Below the pieces are notes generated by a model that saw only the letters and a program-made list of their open reading frames with translations, did not search any database and was not told the origin of the DNA. DNA of 64,000 nucleotides from NCBI RefSeq assembly GCF_000016425.1, contig NC_009380.1, forward strand, positions 1,616,144-1,680,143, read 5' to 3'. Origin of the DNA: Salinispora tropica CNB-440. Its GTDB lineage: Bacteria; Actinomycetota; Actinomycetes; Mycobacteriales; Micromonosporaceae. The position numbers and the translations under genes were made by a program. Each line of letters begins with the position of its first letter. Within the stretch, counting starts at the first letter, position 1. Positions 28,497-37,030 of this stretch are shown piece by piece.

Positions 28497-29339
28497 GTGG
28501 AGTTCACCAAGGGGCATGGCACCGGCAACGACTTCGTGATTCTGCCCGATCCCGACGGCACGCTCGAGCTGACCCCGGACCTGGTCGCGGCCGTGTGTGA
28601 CCGGCGGCAGGGGATCGGTGGGGACGGCGTGCTGCGGGTGGTCCGCGCCGCGCGGCACCCCGAGGGGGCGGCCCTCGCCGGTGCGGCCGAGTGGTTCATG
28701 GACTACTGGAACTCCGACGGCTCCGTGGCCGAGATGTGCGGCAACGGCGCCCGGGTCTTCGTTCGCTATCTGCTGGAAGCCGGGTTGGCCGTACCGTCGG
28801 GCGCGGCGTTCCCGGTGGCCACCCGGGCCGGCCTCGTGCGGGCGCGGGTCGAGGGGGAGGAACTGGCGGTCGAGATGCGGCGGCCTCGGTTGGCCGGCGC
28901 ATCGATCGCGGTGCTCGACGGGCTGGCCCTGCCCGGCACGGCCGTCGATGTCGGCAACCCGCACCTGGTGTGCCCGGTGCCCGCGGGGCTGGAGCTGGCC
29001 GCTCTCGACCTGAACCGGGCTCCGGAGATCGACCCGGTGATCTTCCCCACCGGAGTCAATGTTGAGTTCATCACCCCCGGGGACCCGACGGGCGGCACCG
29101 ATGGCTACGTTCGGATGCGGGTCTACGAGCGGGGTAGCGCGGAGACGCGCTCCTGCGGCACCGGCGCGTGTGCGGTGGCCGCGGTTGTCCTGCGGGACGC
29201 GGGCCGGGACACCGGTGTGGTCGCCGTGGACGTGCCCGGTGGTCGCCTGGTGGTGACCCAGACCGCTCAGGCCTGCTGGTTGGCGGGGCCCGCCGTGCTG
29301 GTGGCGACCGGCGAGGTCGCGGCCGAGGCCCTGGTGTGA
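28497..29339 (+). CDS. dapF: Diaminopimelate epimerase
   Basis: The start is GTG 28497 (V-E-F-T-K-G-H-G-T-G-N-D-F), because the family N-terminus begins there, 7 bp after miaA; the frame is open upstream inside miaA. The product has 280 residues. The two catalytic cysteines are C81 (A-E-M-C-G-N-G-A-R) and C220 (T-R-S-C-G-T-G-A-C-A). It interconverts LL- and meso-diaminopimelate for lysine and peptidoglycan synthesis. The miaA-dapF order is common in actinobacteria. Confidence 0.97.
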   Translation: MEFTKGHGTGNDFVILPDPDGTLELTPDLVAAVCDRRQGIGGDGVLRVVRAARHPEGAALAGAAEWFMDYWNSDGSVAEMCGNGARVFVRYLLEAGLAVPSGAAFPVATRAGLVRARVEGEELAVEMRRPRLAGASIAVLDGLALPGTAVDVGNPHLVCPVPAGLELAALDLNRAPEIDPVIFPTGVNVEFITPGDPTGGTDGYVRMRVYERGSAETRSCGTGACAVAAVVLRDAGRDTGVVAVDVPGGRLVVTQTAQACWLAGPAVLVATGEVAAEALV

Positions 29340-29402
29340 CCATCGGACAGGCCGGCTGGGTGAGGGGTAGATGTCACCTTCTCGCGTTGGACGACATCGG
29401 CG

Positions 29403-30629
29403 TCACGCGGTGGGGCGCAGCTCCGCGATCAGGTGCTCCACCCGGTCCCGGAGCTCGTCGCGGATCGGGCGGATCGCCTCGACGCCCGGGCCGGCGGGGT
29501 CGTCGAGACTCCAGTTTTCGTAGCTTTCGCCTGGAAAGTCGGGAAAGTCACTGTCGCGACCGATGGTGATGATGACGTCAGCGGACGCCGCGGTCGCGTA
29601 GCGCAGGAGCGCCGGGACCTGGCCGGTGATGTCGATGCCGACCTCCCACATGGCCACTGCGGCGGCGGGGTCGATCTGCCGCGCGGGGGCGGAGCCGGCG
29701 GAGCGCACCTCGACGGTGTCGCCGGCGAGATGACGTAGCCAACCGGCGGCCATCTGCGAGCCTGCGGCGTCGTGGACGCAGATGAACAACACAGTGGGCC
29801 TGTCGACCCCGAGGCGCTCCTCGTCGATCTGGTGTGAGCTGGGCGACGACCTGACCAGGGGGCGGCGGCGGTCCGCTCGACGCGTCGGTGGCCCCTGGTT
29901 TCCCGTCGCTGCCGGCTCGGCGGGGACGACGACCTGGTCGGCGGCGGCACCGGCGTCGGGGTAGAGGGCGGTGAGCAGGCCGACGCCGAGGGCGAGTCCA
30001 GCCAGCTGGGCCAGGATGAAACCGGGCACCGAGGTGGGGGCGATGCCGGCGAAGGTGTCGGAGAACGCTCGCCCGATGGTGACCGCGGGATTGGCGAAGG
30101 AGGTCGACGAGGTGAACCAGGACGCGGCCCCGATGTAGGCGCCGACGGCGGCCGGGGCGACCGACGCGCGCCCGGAACGGGCGAGGGCGAAGATCAGTAG
30201 GACCAGTCCGGAGGTGGCGACAACCTCTCCCACCCAGAGGTGCCAGGCGGCCCGCTCCTTGCCAGCGAAGTCGATCGCGGCGAGGTCGAACATCAGGTGC
30301 GCCAGCACCGCACCGGCGATCCCACCAAGGATCTGGGCCGCTCCGTAGGCGCCCAGGGAGCCGGCGGTCAGACCGGTGCCGGAACGCCGCCCGAGGAACC
30401 AGTCGGCGGCGGAGACGACCGGGTTGAAGTGAGCCCCGGAGACCGGTCCGAAGATCAGGATCAGCGTGCCGAGGGTGAAGGCGGTGGTGATCGAGTTCGC
30501 CAGTAGTTGAAGGCCGACATCGTCGGGGGCGAGGGTGGTGGCCATGATTCCCGAGCTGACCACGGCGGTGACCAGCAGGGCGGTTCCGGTGAACTCAGCC
30601 AGCAGGCGTCGCCGAAGTGTGCTGGTCAT
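29403..30629 (-). CDS. Aquaporin-arsenate reductase fusion protein
   Basis: ATG at 30627-30629 has GGTGGGA upstream; ATG 30647 would add six residues. The product has 408 residues. Residues 1-225 form a MIP channel with six hydrophobic helices and two pore motifs: N69-P70-V71 (usually NPA) and N180-P181-A182. A Pro/Arg-rich linker covers ~226-275. Residues ~277-408 form a low-molecular-weight phosphatase-type ArsC domain (T-V-L-F-I-C284-V-H-D-A-A-G290-S-Q-M-A-A-G, later W-S-L-D-D-P-A-G). Such channel-enzyme fusions from Salinispora tropica and Frankia were reported to confer arsenate resistance: reduction to arsenite, then efflux through the channel. Oddity: the arginine expected at the end of the C-X5-R loop is G290. 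Whether the reductase is active is therefore open. Confidence 0.9.
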   Translation of the reverse strand: MTSTLRRRLLAEFTGTALLVTAVVSSGIMATTLAPDDVGLQLLANSITTAFTLGTLILIFGPVSGAHFNPVVSAADWFLGRRSGTGLTAGSLGAYGAAQILGGIAGAVLAHLMFDLAAIDFAGKERAAWHLWVGEVVATSGLVLLIFALARSGRASVAPAAVGAYIGAASWFTSSTSFANPAVTIGRAFSDTFAGIAPTSVPGFILAQLAGLALGVGLLTALYPDAGAAADQVVVPAEPAATGNQGPPTRRADRRRPLVRSSPSSHQIDEERLGVDRPTVLFICVHDAAGSQMAAGWLRHLAGDTVEVRSAGSAPARQIDPAAAVAMWEVGIDITGQVPALLRYATAASADVIITIGRDSDFPDFPGESYENWSLDDPAGPGVEAIRPIRDELRDRVEHLIAELRPTA

Positions 30630-30711
30630 CGCTTGGTATCCCACCATCTGCGGTTGCCGAGGACTGGTGAGATGCGGTTATCAGCTGTGGTGTGGCCCAA
30701 ACCGGTGCCAC

Positions 30712-30775
30712 CCCTCCGCGTGGTTCGGTGCCCGCGGTCGCTGAGATACGCGGCGATGTGCCGTAGCGGAGGGGC
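30712..30775. repeat. Long-range inverted repeat between malic enzyme and aqp-arsC
   Basis: CCCCTCCGC (30712-30720) and GCGGAGGGG (30767-30775) are perfect 9-bp arms around a 46-nt spacer, which itself holds CCGCG/CGCGG (30733-30737 and 30750-30754). On the minus strand it lies downstream of the malic enzyme gene and upstream of aqp-arsC. It could terminate the first or regulate the second. Confidence 0.5.
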
Positions 30776-30841
30776 TTGACGCTGGTGGCGTACGCCCGGA
30801 CCACCTGCTGGCCGAGGTGATCCGGTGCGGTGGGTGGCGGC

Positions 30842-32314
30842 CTAGGGGGTGGCGCTCGCGTTGGCGGCGATCTCGGGTAGGTCAGCCGGGCCGGGGTCGG
30901 CGGCGGGCGGCGGGGTCGTTGCCGGGTTCTGCGCGGCGGCGCGGACGGCCGCGGCGACAGCCGGGGCTACCCGGGAGTCGAAGACGCTGGGGACGATCAC
31001 CGTCGGGTTGATCTTCTCCTCGCCGACGACATCGGCGATGGCGCGGGCCGCGGCGATCGCCATCTCCTCCGTGAACTCCTCCGCGTGGGCGTCCAGCATC
31101 CCCCGGAACACACCGGGAAAGGCAAGCACGTTGTTGATCTGGTTGGGCTGGTCGGAGCGGCCGGTGGCGACCACGGCGGCGTGCTTGCGCGCCTCCCGCG
31201 GATCGACCTCCGGGTCCGGGTTCGCCAGCGCGAACACGATCGCGTCCTTGGCCATGGCCGCGATGTCGTCACCGGTGAGTAGGTTGGGGGCGCTCACGCC
31301 GATGAAGACGTCCGCGTCCCGTACCGCCCCGGCCAGGTCGCCGGAGTAGTTCTCCCGGTTCGTGTGCTCGGCCAGCCACTGCCAGGCCGGGTTCAGCCCG
31401 GTCATCCCGCGGTGCAGCGCACCCCGCCGGTCGTACGCGATGATGTCGCCTACGCCCTGACGCAGGAGCAGCTTCATGATCGCGGTGCCGGCGGCGCCCG
31501 CGCCGGAGACCACCACCCGTACCTGCGCCAGCTCCTTGCCGACGACGCGGAGCGCGTTGGTCAGCGCGGCCAGTACGCAGATTGCCGTGCCGTGCTGGTC
31601 GTCGTGGAAGACCGGAATGTCCAGCGCCGCGCGCAGCTGTGCCTCGATCTCGAAGCAGCGCGGTGCGGCGATGTCCTCCAGGTTAATCCCGCCGTAGGCG
31701 GGTGCGATCGCCTTGACGATCGCCACGATCTCGTCGGTGTCCTGGGTGTCGAGCACCACCGGCCAGGCATCCACCCCGCCGAAACGCTTGAACAGCGCCG
31801 CCTTGCCCTCCATCACCGGCAGCGACGCCGCCGGCCCAAGGTTGCCCAGGCCGAGCACGGCGGAGCCGTCGCTGACCACCGCGACCGTGTTGCGTTTGAT
31901 GGTGAGTCGCCGTGCGTCCGCCGGGTTCTCCGCGATGGCCTGGCAGACCCGGGCCACCCCCGGGGTGTACGCCCGGGACAGCTCGTCTCGGGTACGTAGC
32001 GCGACCTTCGGGCTGACCTCGATCTTGCCGCCGAGGTGTAGCAGGAACGTGCGGTCGGAGACTTTACGCACGTCGACGCCGTCGAGCGCGGTGAGCGCGT
32101 CAACCACCTGATCGGCGTGGTTGGCATCGGCGGTGTCGCAGGTCAAGTCGACGGTGACGTGGGTGTGGTCGGAGTCGACCACGTCGAGCGCGGTGACAAT
32201 TGCCCCGGCCTCACCGACCGTGGTGGTCAACCGCCCAATGGAGGAAGCGTCCGCGGTTACTGCGATCCGGACGGTGATCGAGAATCCGGCACTCGGCAGT
32301 CGGGTGGTGGCCAC
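30842..32314 (-). CDS. NAD(P)-dependent malic enzyme with N-terminal ACT domain
   Basis: The start is GTG at 32312-32314, supported by GGAAGGA five bases upstream; the frame is open another 23 codons without a site. The product has 490 residues. Residues ~8-90 form an ACT-like regulatory domain ([15 protein letters not shown]). The malic enzyme core follows, with [12 protein letters not shown], then [22 protein letters not shown] and H-D-D-Q-H-G-T-A. An NAD-binding fold ([11 protein letters not shown]) comes next. It oxidatively decarboxylates malate to pyruvate. The ACT domain suggests amino-acid or other small-ligand control. It is divergent from hflX. Confidence 0.95.
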   Translation of the reverse strand: MATTRLPSAGFSITVRIAVTADASSIGRLTTTVGEAGAIVTALDVVDSDHTHVTVDLTCDTADANHADQVVDALTALDGVDVRKVSDRTFLLHLGGKIEVSPKVALRTRDELSRAYTPGVARVCQAIAENPADARRLTIKRNTVAVVSDGSAVLGLGNLGPAASLPVMEGKAALFKRFGGVDAWPVVLDTQDTDEIVAIVKAIAPAYGGINLEDIAAPRCFEIEAQLRAALDIPVFHDDQHGTAICVLAALTNALRVVGKELAQVRVVVSGAGAAGTAIMKLLLRQGVGDIIAYDRRGALHRGMTGLNPAWQWLAEHTNRENYSGDLAGAVRDADVFIGVSAPNLLTGDDIAAMAKDAIVFALANPDPEVDPREARKHAAVVATGRSDQPNQINNVLAFPGVFRGMLDAHAEEFTEEMAIAAARAIADVVGEEKINPTVIVPSVFDSRVAPAVAAAVRAAAQNPATTPPPAADPGPADLPEIAANASATP

Positions 32315-32529
32315 ACAGTTCCTTCCGATGACGCTGAACGACTCGCCCCGCATTTCTACTCGCCTCTGGAAGCCGGGCCGCATCCGGCCCCGTTACCAGC
32401 CGGTAGCCCGGGCATATTGCTGGTGCGGGTGGCGTTGCCACATGTCAGGATTGCTGGGAGCCGGCCGCAATTTCCCGGCAGAACGGCGGGTAAACGGCCA
32501 GCCGACGGCAAACAGACAGGAGGCGCGGT

Positions 32530-34014
32530 TTGCGAGAGCAGGAGACCTTCCTTCCCGACGAAGGCGACGAGTTCGACGCCACCACCGGCGAGTTCGAGCT
32601 GTCGGAGCGGCAGGCGTTGCGGCGGGTCCCTGGCCTCTCCACCGAGCTGACCGACATCACCGAGGTCGAGTACCGTCAGCTCCGACTGGAGCGGGTCGTC
32701 CTGGTCGGCGTGTGGACCGAGGGTTCGCAGCAGGACGCCGAGAATTCCCTCGTGGAGCTGGCGGCGCTGGCCGAGACGGCGGGCTCACAGGTGCTTGAGG
32801 GGCTGATCCAACGCCGGCAACGGCCCGATCCGGCCACCTACGTTGGCCGGGGGAAGGTGGATGACCTGGGGGCGGCCGTGCTCGCCAGCGGCGCCGACAC
32901 GGTGATCTGCGACGGGGAGCTCTCCCCGTCCCAGCTGCGAAATCTGGAGCAGCGCACCAAGGTGAAGGTCGTCGATCGCACCGCCCTCATTCTGGACATC
33001 TTCGCGCAGCACGCGAAGAGCCGGGAGGGTAAGGCGCAGGTCGAGTTGGCTCAGCTGGAATATCTGCTACCCCGCCTGCGCGGTTGGGGTGAGACCCTTT
33101 CCCGGCAGAGCGGTGGATCAGGCCGGGGCGGTGGTGCCGGCGGCGGCGTGGGCCTGCGTGGCCCTGGTGAAACCAAGTTGGAGACCGACCGGCGGCGGAT
33201 CCGGCACCGCATCGCCCGGCTGCGCCGGGAGATCAAAGGCATGCGCACGGTACGCCAGACCAAACGTGCCCGTCGCTATCGCAACGAGGTGCCGGCGGTT
33301 GCCATCGCGGGCTACACGAACGCCGGCAAGTCCAGCCTGCTGAACCAGCTGACCGGAGCCGGGGTGCTGGTGGAGAACGCCCTCTTCGCCACGCTGGACC
33401 CGACCATCCGGAAGGCGACCACCTCAGACGGGCGCAACTTCACCTTCTCCGACACGGTGGGCTTCGTCCGGCATCTGCCGCACCAGATCGTCGAGGCGTT
33501 CCGCTCCACCCTTGAGGAGGTGGCGGAGGCCGACCTGGTGGTGCATGTTGTCGACGGCACCCATCCGGATCCAGAAGAGCAGGTTCGTGCTGTCCGTGCG
33601 GTGCTCGCCGAGGTGGGCGCTGATCGGCTGCCGGAGCTGCTGGTGGTCAACAAGACCGATGCCGCCGGCGAGGAGACCCTGCTCCGGCTGAAGCGGCTCT
33701 GGCCGGAGGCGATCTTCGTCTCCGCGCACTCCGGGTACGGCGTTGACGACCTCCGCCGCTCGGTCGAGGCCCGGCTGCCCCGCCCGGCTGTGGAGGTCCG
33801 CGCGGTCCTGCCGTACGACCGGGGTGACCTGGTGGCCCGGGTGTACCAGCAGGGCGAGGTGCTCAGCACGGCGCACCTGCCCGAGGGCACCCTGCTGCAT
33901 GTCCGGGTCGGTGCGGCGCTCGCCGCGGAGTTGGCGCCCTTCCAGTCGATCGAGGCGACCGATCCCGGGCCCATGCCGGCGCCTGCGGCGGCGGGATCCG
34001 GGGCGCGTTCGTAG
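32530..34014 (+). CDS. hflX: Ribosome-associated GTPase HflX
   Basis: A 494-residue GTPase; start TTG 32530 with AGGAGG at 32518-32523 (6-nt spacing). The N-terminal HflX domain includes the T-Y-V-G-R-G-K-V-D-D-L segment near 103-113. A Gly-rich loop (~195-210) precedes R-G-P-G-E-T-K-L-E-T-D. The G domain has G261-Y-T-N-A-G-K-S268 (G1), D308-T-V-G-F (G3) and N-K-T-D (G4). A C-terminal domain of about 95 residues follows. HflX binds 50S subunits and splits stalled or heat-damaged ribosomes. It is divergent from malic enzyme. Confidence 0.96.
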   Translation: MREQETFLPDEGDEFDATTGEFELSERQALRRVPGLSTELTDITEVEYRQLRLERVVLVGVWTEGSQQDAENSLVELAALAETAGSQVLEGLIQRRQRPDPATYVGRGKVDDLGAAVLASGADTVICDGELSPSQLRNLEQRTKVKVVDRTALILDIFAQHAKSREGKAQVELAQLEYLLPRLRGWGETLSRQSGGSGRGGGAGGGVGLRGPGETKLETDRRRIRHRIARLRREIKGMRTVRQTKRARRYRNEVPAVAIAGYTNAGKSSLLNQLTGAGVLVENALFATLDPTIRKATTSDGRNFTFSDTVGFVRHLPHQIVEAFRSTLEEVAEADLVVHVVDGTHPDPEEQVRAVRAVLAEVGADRLPELLVVNKTDAAGEETLLRLKRLWPEAIFVSAHSGYGVDDLRRSVEARLPRPAVEVRAVLPYDRGDLVARVYQQGEVLSTAHLPEGTLLHVRVGAALAAELAPFQSIEATDPGPMPAPAAAGSGARS

Positions 34015-34063
34015 CGGTTCAGTGTTGGGCGGCGGTGATCCACCGGCATGCGACACTAAACGG

Positions 34064-35641
34064 ATGCGTCGCTTTCTCGCCCTGATCACGGGTGCCCTCA
34101 GCCTGCTGGGGGCAGTCGCGGTAGCCATCGGTGTAGTCCTGGTCGTGGTGCCGTCGCCGGCTGCGGCGGAGGGGCAGAAGCGTTGCACCGTCACCGACGA
34201 CCGGCTGCGGGAGCTGTCCGGGCTGGTGGCCACCGAAACCGGCTACATCGTGATCAACGACGGCACCGACGTGGAGAGTCACAAGCGGGTCTTCTTCCTG
34301 GACGCCGACTGCGAGGTCGTCGGGGAACCGGTCCGCTACTCCGTCGGCGGCCCGCTGGACACCGAGGACCTGGCGTTGTCGCCGGACGGAGAGACCCTCT
34401 GGATCGCCGACACCGGCGACAACGTGACCGGTGACCGTCGTGAGCGGGTGGCGGTGTGGAGCATGCCGGTGAGCGGTGACGAAAGGCCGGTTCTGCACCG
34501 CCTCGCCTACCCGGACGGCGAGCCGCGGGACGCCGAGGCCCTGGTTATCGACGATGACGGCGTCCCGGTGATCGTTACCAAGGTCGCTCTCGGCAAGGCC
34601 GAGATCTTCACCGTTGATGGTGAGCTACCCAGTGGCGACACCGAACCGGGGAAGATGAAAAAGCTCGGCGAGGTGGAGCTGCCGACGACCGAGACCGAGA
34701 ACGCGTTCGGGTCGGCCGGGCGTACGGCGATCACCGGTGCCGCCCGCTCACCGGATGGCGGTCGGGTGGTGCTGCGTACCTATGCGGATGCCTTCGAGTA
34801 CGACGTTGCCGACGGCGACCTTGTGACGGCGCTGACGACGACGGAACCGCGGGTGACTCCGCTCGCGGATCCGTTTGGTGAGGCGATCGCCTACACCCCG
34901 GACGGCACGACCTTTCTGACCGTTTCCGACGGCGGCACCCTCGACGCCGGCGAGCCGATCGACGTCCTGTCGTACGCGCCGACGCCGAGGTCGGAGTCAG
35001 CCTCGGAGGCGAACGCCGACGGATCGGAGGAGTCGACGGCCTCCTGGTTCGACAGCCTCTCGACGCAGGAGACCGCGTACCTGGTCATCGCCGCTGTGGG
35101 CTTGATCGGTGTGGGACTGGTCGGGGTCGGCGTGACGGGCGTCGTGCGAGCCCGGCGGCGACCGGTCAAGCGCACGGGTGCCGGCGGGTCAGCCGGTGAC
35201 GACGGTTCACGCGGCTCCACCGACCGTCCCCGCGGCGCTGTCTACGGCGGCGGACCGGCCGCCGGGGCCCACGGGGCGCGTCGGGAGCCGGGCCATGCGG
35301 CAGCTCCGGCCGACAACGGTGGGTATGGCGGTGGCCGCCCGGGGGAGGGGGGCCGTCCCGCTGCCGGTGTCTACGGCCGGCGGCCTGCCGGTGGTGCTGG
35401 TGGGCCCCGTCCTGCTGCTGGTGGCCAGGACTCTGGCGGCGGTCGTGCGGCCGATGGGGGCCGTGGCGGCGGCGTGTATGGCGGTGGTGGCGTGCACGGC
35501 GGTGGTCGTGCCCAGCCACCGCGCCGCGACCGCGGTGGGGCAGCTCCGCGCGATGGTCGGCGCCGCGAGTCCGGTTCCGGCCCGGGCGGGCCCGGGCCGG
35601 AGTCAGGCGGTGGTTTCGGCCGCCATGGCGGCCGCTACTGA
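34064..35641 (+). CDS. Signal-peptide beta-propeller membrane protein with Arg/Gly-rich cytoplasmic tail
   Basis: ATG 34064 gives a clear signal peptide (M-R-R-F-L-A-L-I-T-G then a hydrophobic core, A-A-A cut near residue 36); the frame extends upstream inside hflX. The product has 525 residues. Residues ~40-310 look like a beta-propeller, with L-S-G-L-V-A-T, D-T-E-D-L-A-L-S-P-D-G-E-T-L-W-I-A-D-T-G-D-N and D-A-E-A-L-V-I-D-D-D-G. These recall esterase-like/SdiA-regulated propellers. A membrane helix lies at about 338-361, then an Arg-rich stop. Residues ~365-525 are a Gly/Arg/Tyr low-complexity tail with repeated V-Y-G-G-G and R-G-G-type motifs. Function is unknown; topology predicts an external propeller and a cytoplasmic disordered tail. 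Confidence 0.85.
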   Translation: MRRFLALITGALSLLGAVAVAIGVVLVVVPSPAAAEGQKRCTVTDDRLRELSGLVATETGYIVINDGTDVESHKRVFFLDADCEVVGEPVRYSVGGPLDTEDLALSPDGETLWIADTGDNVTGDRRERVAVWSMPVSGDERPVLHRLAYPDGEPRDAEALVIDDDGVPVIVTKVALGKAEIFTVDGELPSGDTEPGKMKKLGEVELPTTETENAFGSAGRTAITGAARSPDGGRVVLRTYADAFEYDVADGDLVTALTTTEPRVTPLADPFGEAIAYTPDGTTFLTVSDGGTLDAGEPIDVLSYAPTPRSESASEANADGSEESTASWFDSLSTQETAYLVIAAVGLIGVGLVGVGVTGVVRARRRPVKRTGAGGSAGDDGSRGSTDRPRGAVYGGGPAAGAHGARREPGHAAAPADNGGYGGGRPGEGGRPAAGVYGRRPAGGAGGPRPAAGGQDSGGGRAADGGRGGGVYGGGGVHGGGRAQPPRRDRGGAAPRDGRRRESGSGPGGPGPESGGGFGRHGGRY

Positions 35642-35684
35642 TCCGGGCCGTACGGCGGCCGCTACGGGACGCGGCCGCCACTGG

Positions 35685-36470
35685 TCAGATACGGCGGAGT
35701 ACCGTGACGACCCGGCCCATGATGGTGGCATCGTCGCCCGCTATCGGGTCGAAGGCCGGGTTCTGCGGCATCAGCCAGACGTGTCCGTCTCGCCGTCGGT
35801 AGGTCTTCACCGTCGCCTCGCCGTCCAGCATGGCGGCCACGATGTCGCCGGATTCGGCGGTGGGTTGCTGTCGGACGACGACCCAGTCGCCGTCGCAGAT
35901 CGCCGCGTCCAGCATCGAGTCGCCCTTGACCTGGAGCATGAAGACCTCCCCCTCGCCGACCAACTCGCGGGGGAGCGGGAAGATGTCTTCGATGGCCTGT
36001 TCGGCGAGAATCGGACCGCCGGCGGCGATCCGGCCCAGCATCGGCACATAGGCCGGGGCCGGCCGCTGTGCGAGTGCGGCCTCGTCGTCGAGGGCGTCGC
36101 CGGGGGGCCGGACGTCGACGGCGCGCGGCCGGTTTGGGTCGCGGCGCAGAAAGCCCTTCTTCTCCAGCTCCTTGAGCTGGTAGGCAACGCTGGAGGGTGA
36201 GACCAGCCCGACGGCCTCACCGATCTCGCGCACGCTCGGTGGGTAGCCGTGTTGCTCGACCCAGGTGCGAATGAACTCCAGGATCCGACGCTGCCGGGCG
36301 GTGAGGTCGACGGTCGCCGGTTCCGGGTATGCGCTGACGACGGGGGTGACCGGACGCACAGCGGGCGAACCGGTACGGCTCCGCGCGGTACGTCGACGGC
36401 GGGTGCTCGCCGTGCCCGCCTCGGTGATCTCCTGCGGGCTCTTCGGCCGGTTGGTCCGGTCCTCGGTCAC
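35685..36470 (-). CDS. lexA: SOS repressor LexA
   Basis: A 261-residue repressor. A ~52-residue basic disordered extension precedes the usual LexA start ([12 protein letters not shown]). The winged helix covers ~55-115 ([19 protein letters not shown]). The autocleavage bond is A150-G151. The catalytic pair is S185 (G-D-S-M) and K222 (V-K-T-Y). It represses SOS genes until RecA filaments trigger cleavage. The long N-terminal extension is typical of some actinobacteria, or the true start may be internal. A candidate self-regulatory box lies about 112 bp upstream. Confidence 0.96.
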   Translation of the reverse strand: MTEDRTNRPKSPQEITEAGTASTRRRRTARSRTGSPAVRPVTPVVSAYPEPATVDLTARQRRILEFIRTWVEQHGYPPSVREIGEAVGLVSPSSVAYQLKELEKKGFLRRDPNRPRAVDVRPPGDALDDEAALAQRPAPAYVPMLGRIAAGGPILAEQAIEDIFPLPRELVGEGEVFMLQVKGDSMLDAAICDGDWVVVRQQPTAESGDIVAAMLDGEATVKTYRRRDGHVWLMPQNPAFDPIAGDDATIMGRVVTVLRRI

Positions 36471-36558
36471 GTCCGTCCTCCCTGGTCGGCGCTTAGGTGC
36501 CCCGTCGCTCGTGGTGTTGGCTCGCGGCGCAAGCCGTCGTGAGCCGGTCGTCCCTGAC

Positions 36559-36597
36559 CGTATAGGCGAGATCAGCCTTCTTCAAACATCTGTACGA
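36559..36597 (-). promoter_or_regulatory. Candidate SOS box and promoter of lexA
   Basis: TCAAACATCTGTACGA (36582-36597) matches the actinobacterial LexA consensus TCGAAC-R-NN-T-GTTCGA at 12 of 14 specified positions. On the minus strand a TTTGAA hexamer (36581-36586) overlaps it and sits 16 bp from TATACG (36559-36564), giving a plausible -35/-10 pair that LexA could block. This is inference from pattern only. Confidence 0.5.
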
Positions 36598-36640
36598 CCT
36601 TGGCCGGCGTGTCGGGTGGTTCTCGCCTGGGCCGCACTCC

Positions 36641-36680
36641 ATGTTCTGGTAAATAGTACGGGGGATCGTACTTATGTTCT
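36641..36680. promoter_or_regulatory. Palindrome flanked by direct repeats, unknown operator
   Basis: AGTACG-GGGGAT-CGTACT (36655-36672) is a perfect 6-bp inverted repeat. Two ATGTTCT copies flank it (36641-36647 and 36674-36680). The local sequence is AT-rich for this genome. It lies between divergent lexA and nrdR. No family could be assigned. Confidence 0.5.
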
Positions 36681-36856
36681 AATTTCGCTCGCGAGGGTGG
36701 TTGGCCCAAGCCGCCCGTAGCGATTCGGGGGTGAACGGGGTTGGAGTTCTCGGTGGCGCTGGTGCGGGCCGAGCAGGCGGGGTGATCCAGGTCGCTTGGT
36801 GACGCGCCGGACAGGCTCGCCAACTTGACCACAGTTCTCGGGCGGCATACGGTCAA

Positions 36857-36903
36857 CCCCTAGATGTAGTAGTCGTTGGGCATTAGCTGCCTATAGGTTG
36901 GGT
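36857..36903 (+). promoter_or_regulatory. Candidate tandem NrdR boxes upstream of nrdR-nrdJ
   Basis: CCCCTAGATGTAGTAG (36857-36872) matches the NrdR consensus ACACWATATATWGTGT at 10 of 16 positions, including the CTA-AT-TAGT core. A weaker match, TGCCTATAGGTTGGGT, begins at 36888. The start-to-start distance is 31 bp, three helical turns, which is the spacing known for paired NrdR boxes. This suggests autoregulation of the operon. Confidence 0.45.
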
Positions 36904-36962
36904 CTGACTACGGACCGCACTTCCTCCGCCAGCACGGCGAAGACCGTCGAAAGGACGGCTCC

Positions 36963-37009
36963 GCCGTGGTGACGTGTGTCCGGGGTGCGGCCCGGTTCGG
37001 CCCCACGGC
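36963..37009 (+). promoter_or_regulatory. Leader hairpin before nrdR ribosome binding site
   Basis: GCCGTGG (36963-36969) pairs with CCACGGC (37003-37009), ending 5 nt before the AAGGAGGT ribosome binding site (37015-37022) of nrdR. It could influence translation start; a chance GC hairpin is also possible. Confidence 0.35.
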
Positions 37010-37030
37010 CGATGAAGGAGGTCGGGCTCC

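Larger units (their letters stand above)
36471..37030. other. lexA-nrdR intergenic region (560 bp)
   Basis: A long divergent spacer containing the candidate lexA promoter and SOS box, the AGTACG palindrome, the NrdR-box pair and the nrdR leader hairpin. I looked for a LysM-type SOS gene, which often sits between lexA and nrdR in related actinobacteria, and found no translation resembling one. Confidence 0.6.

Noticed and set aside
36471..37030. LysM/SOS cell-division inhibitor gene, or a B12 riboswitch, between lexA and nrdR
   Set aside because: No frame resembles a LysM protein, and no B12-box (GCCACTG) or riboswitch-like arrangement is visible.
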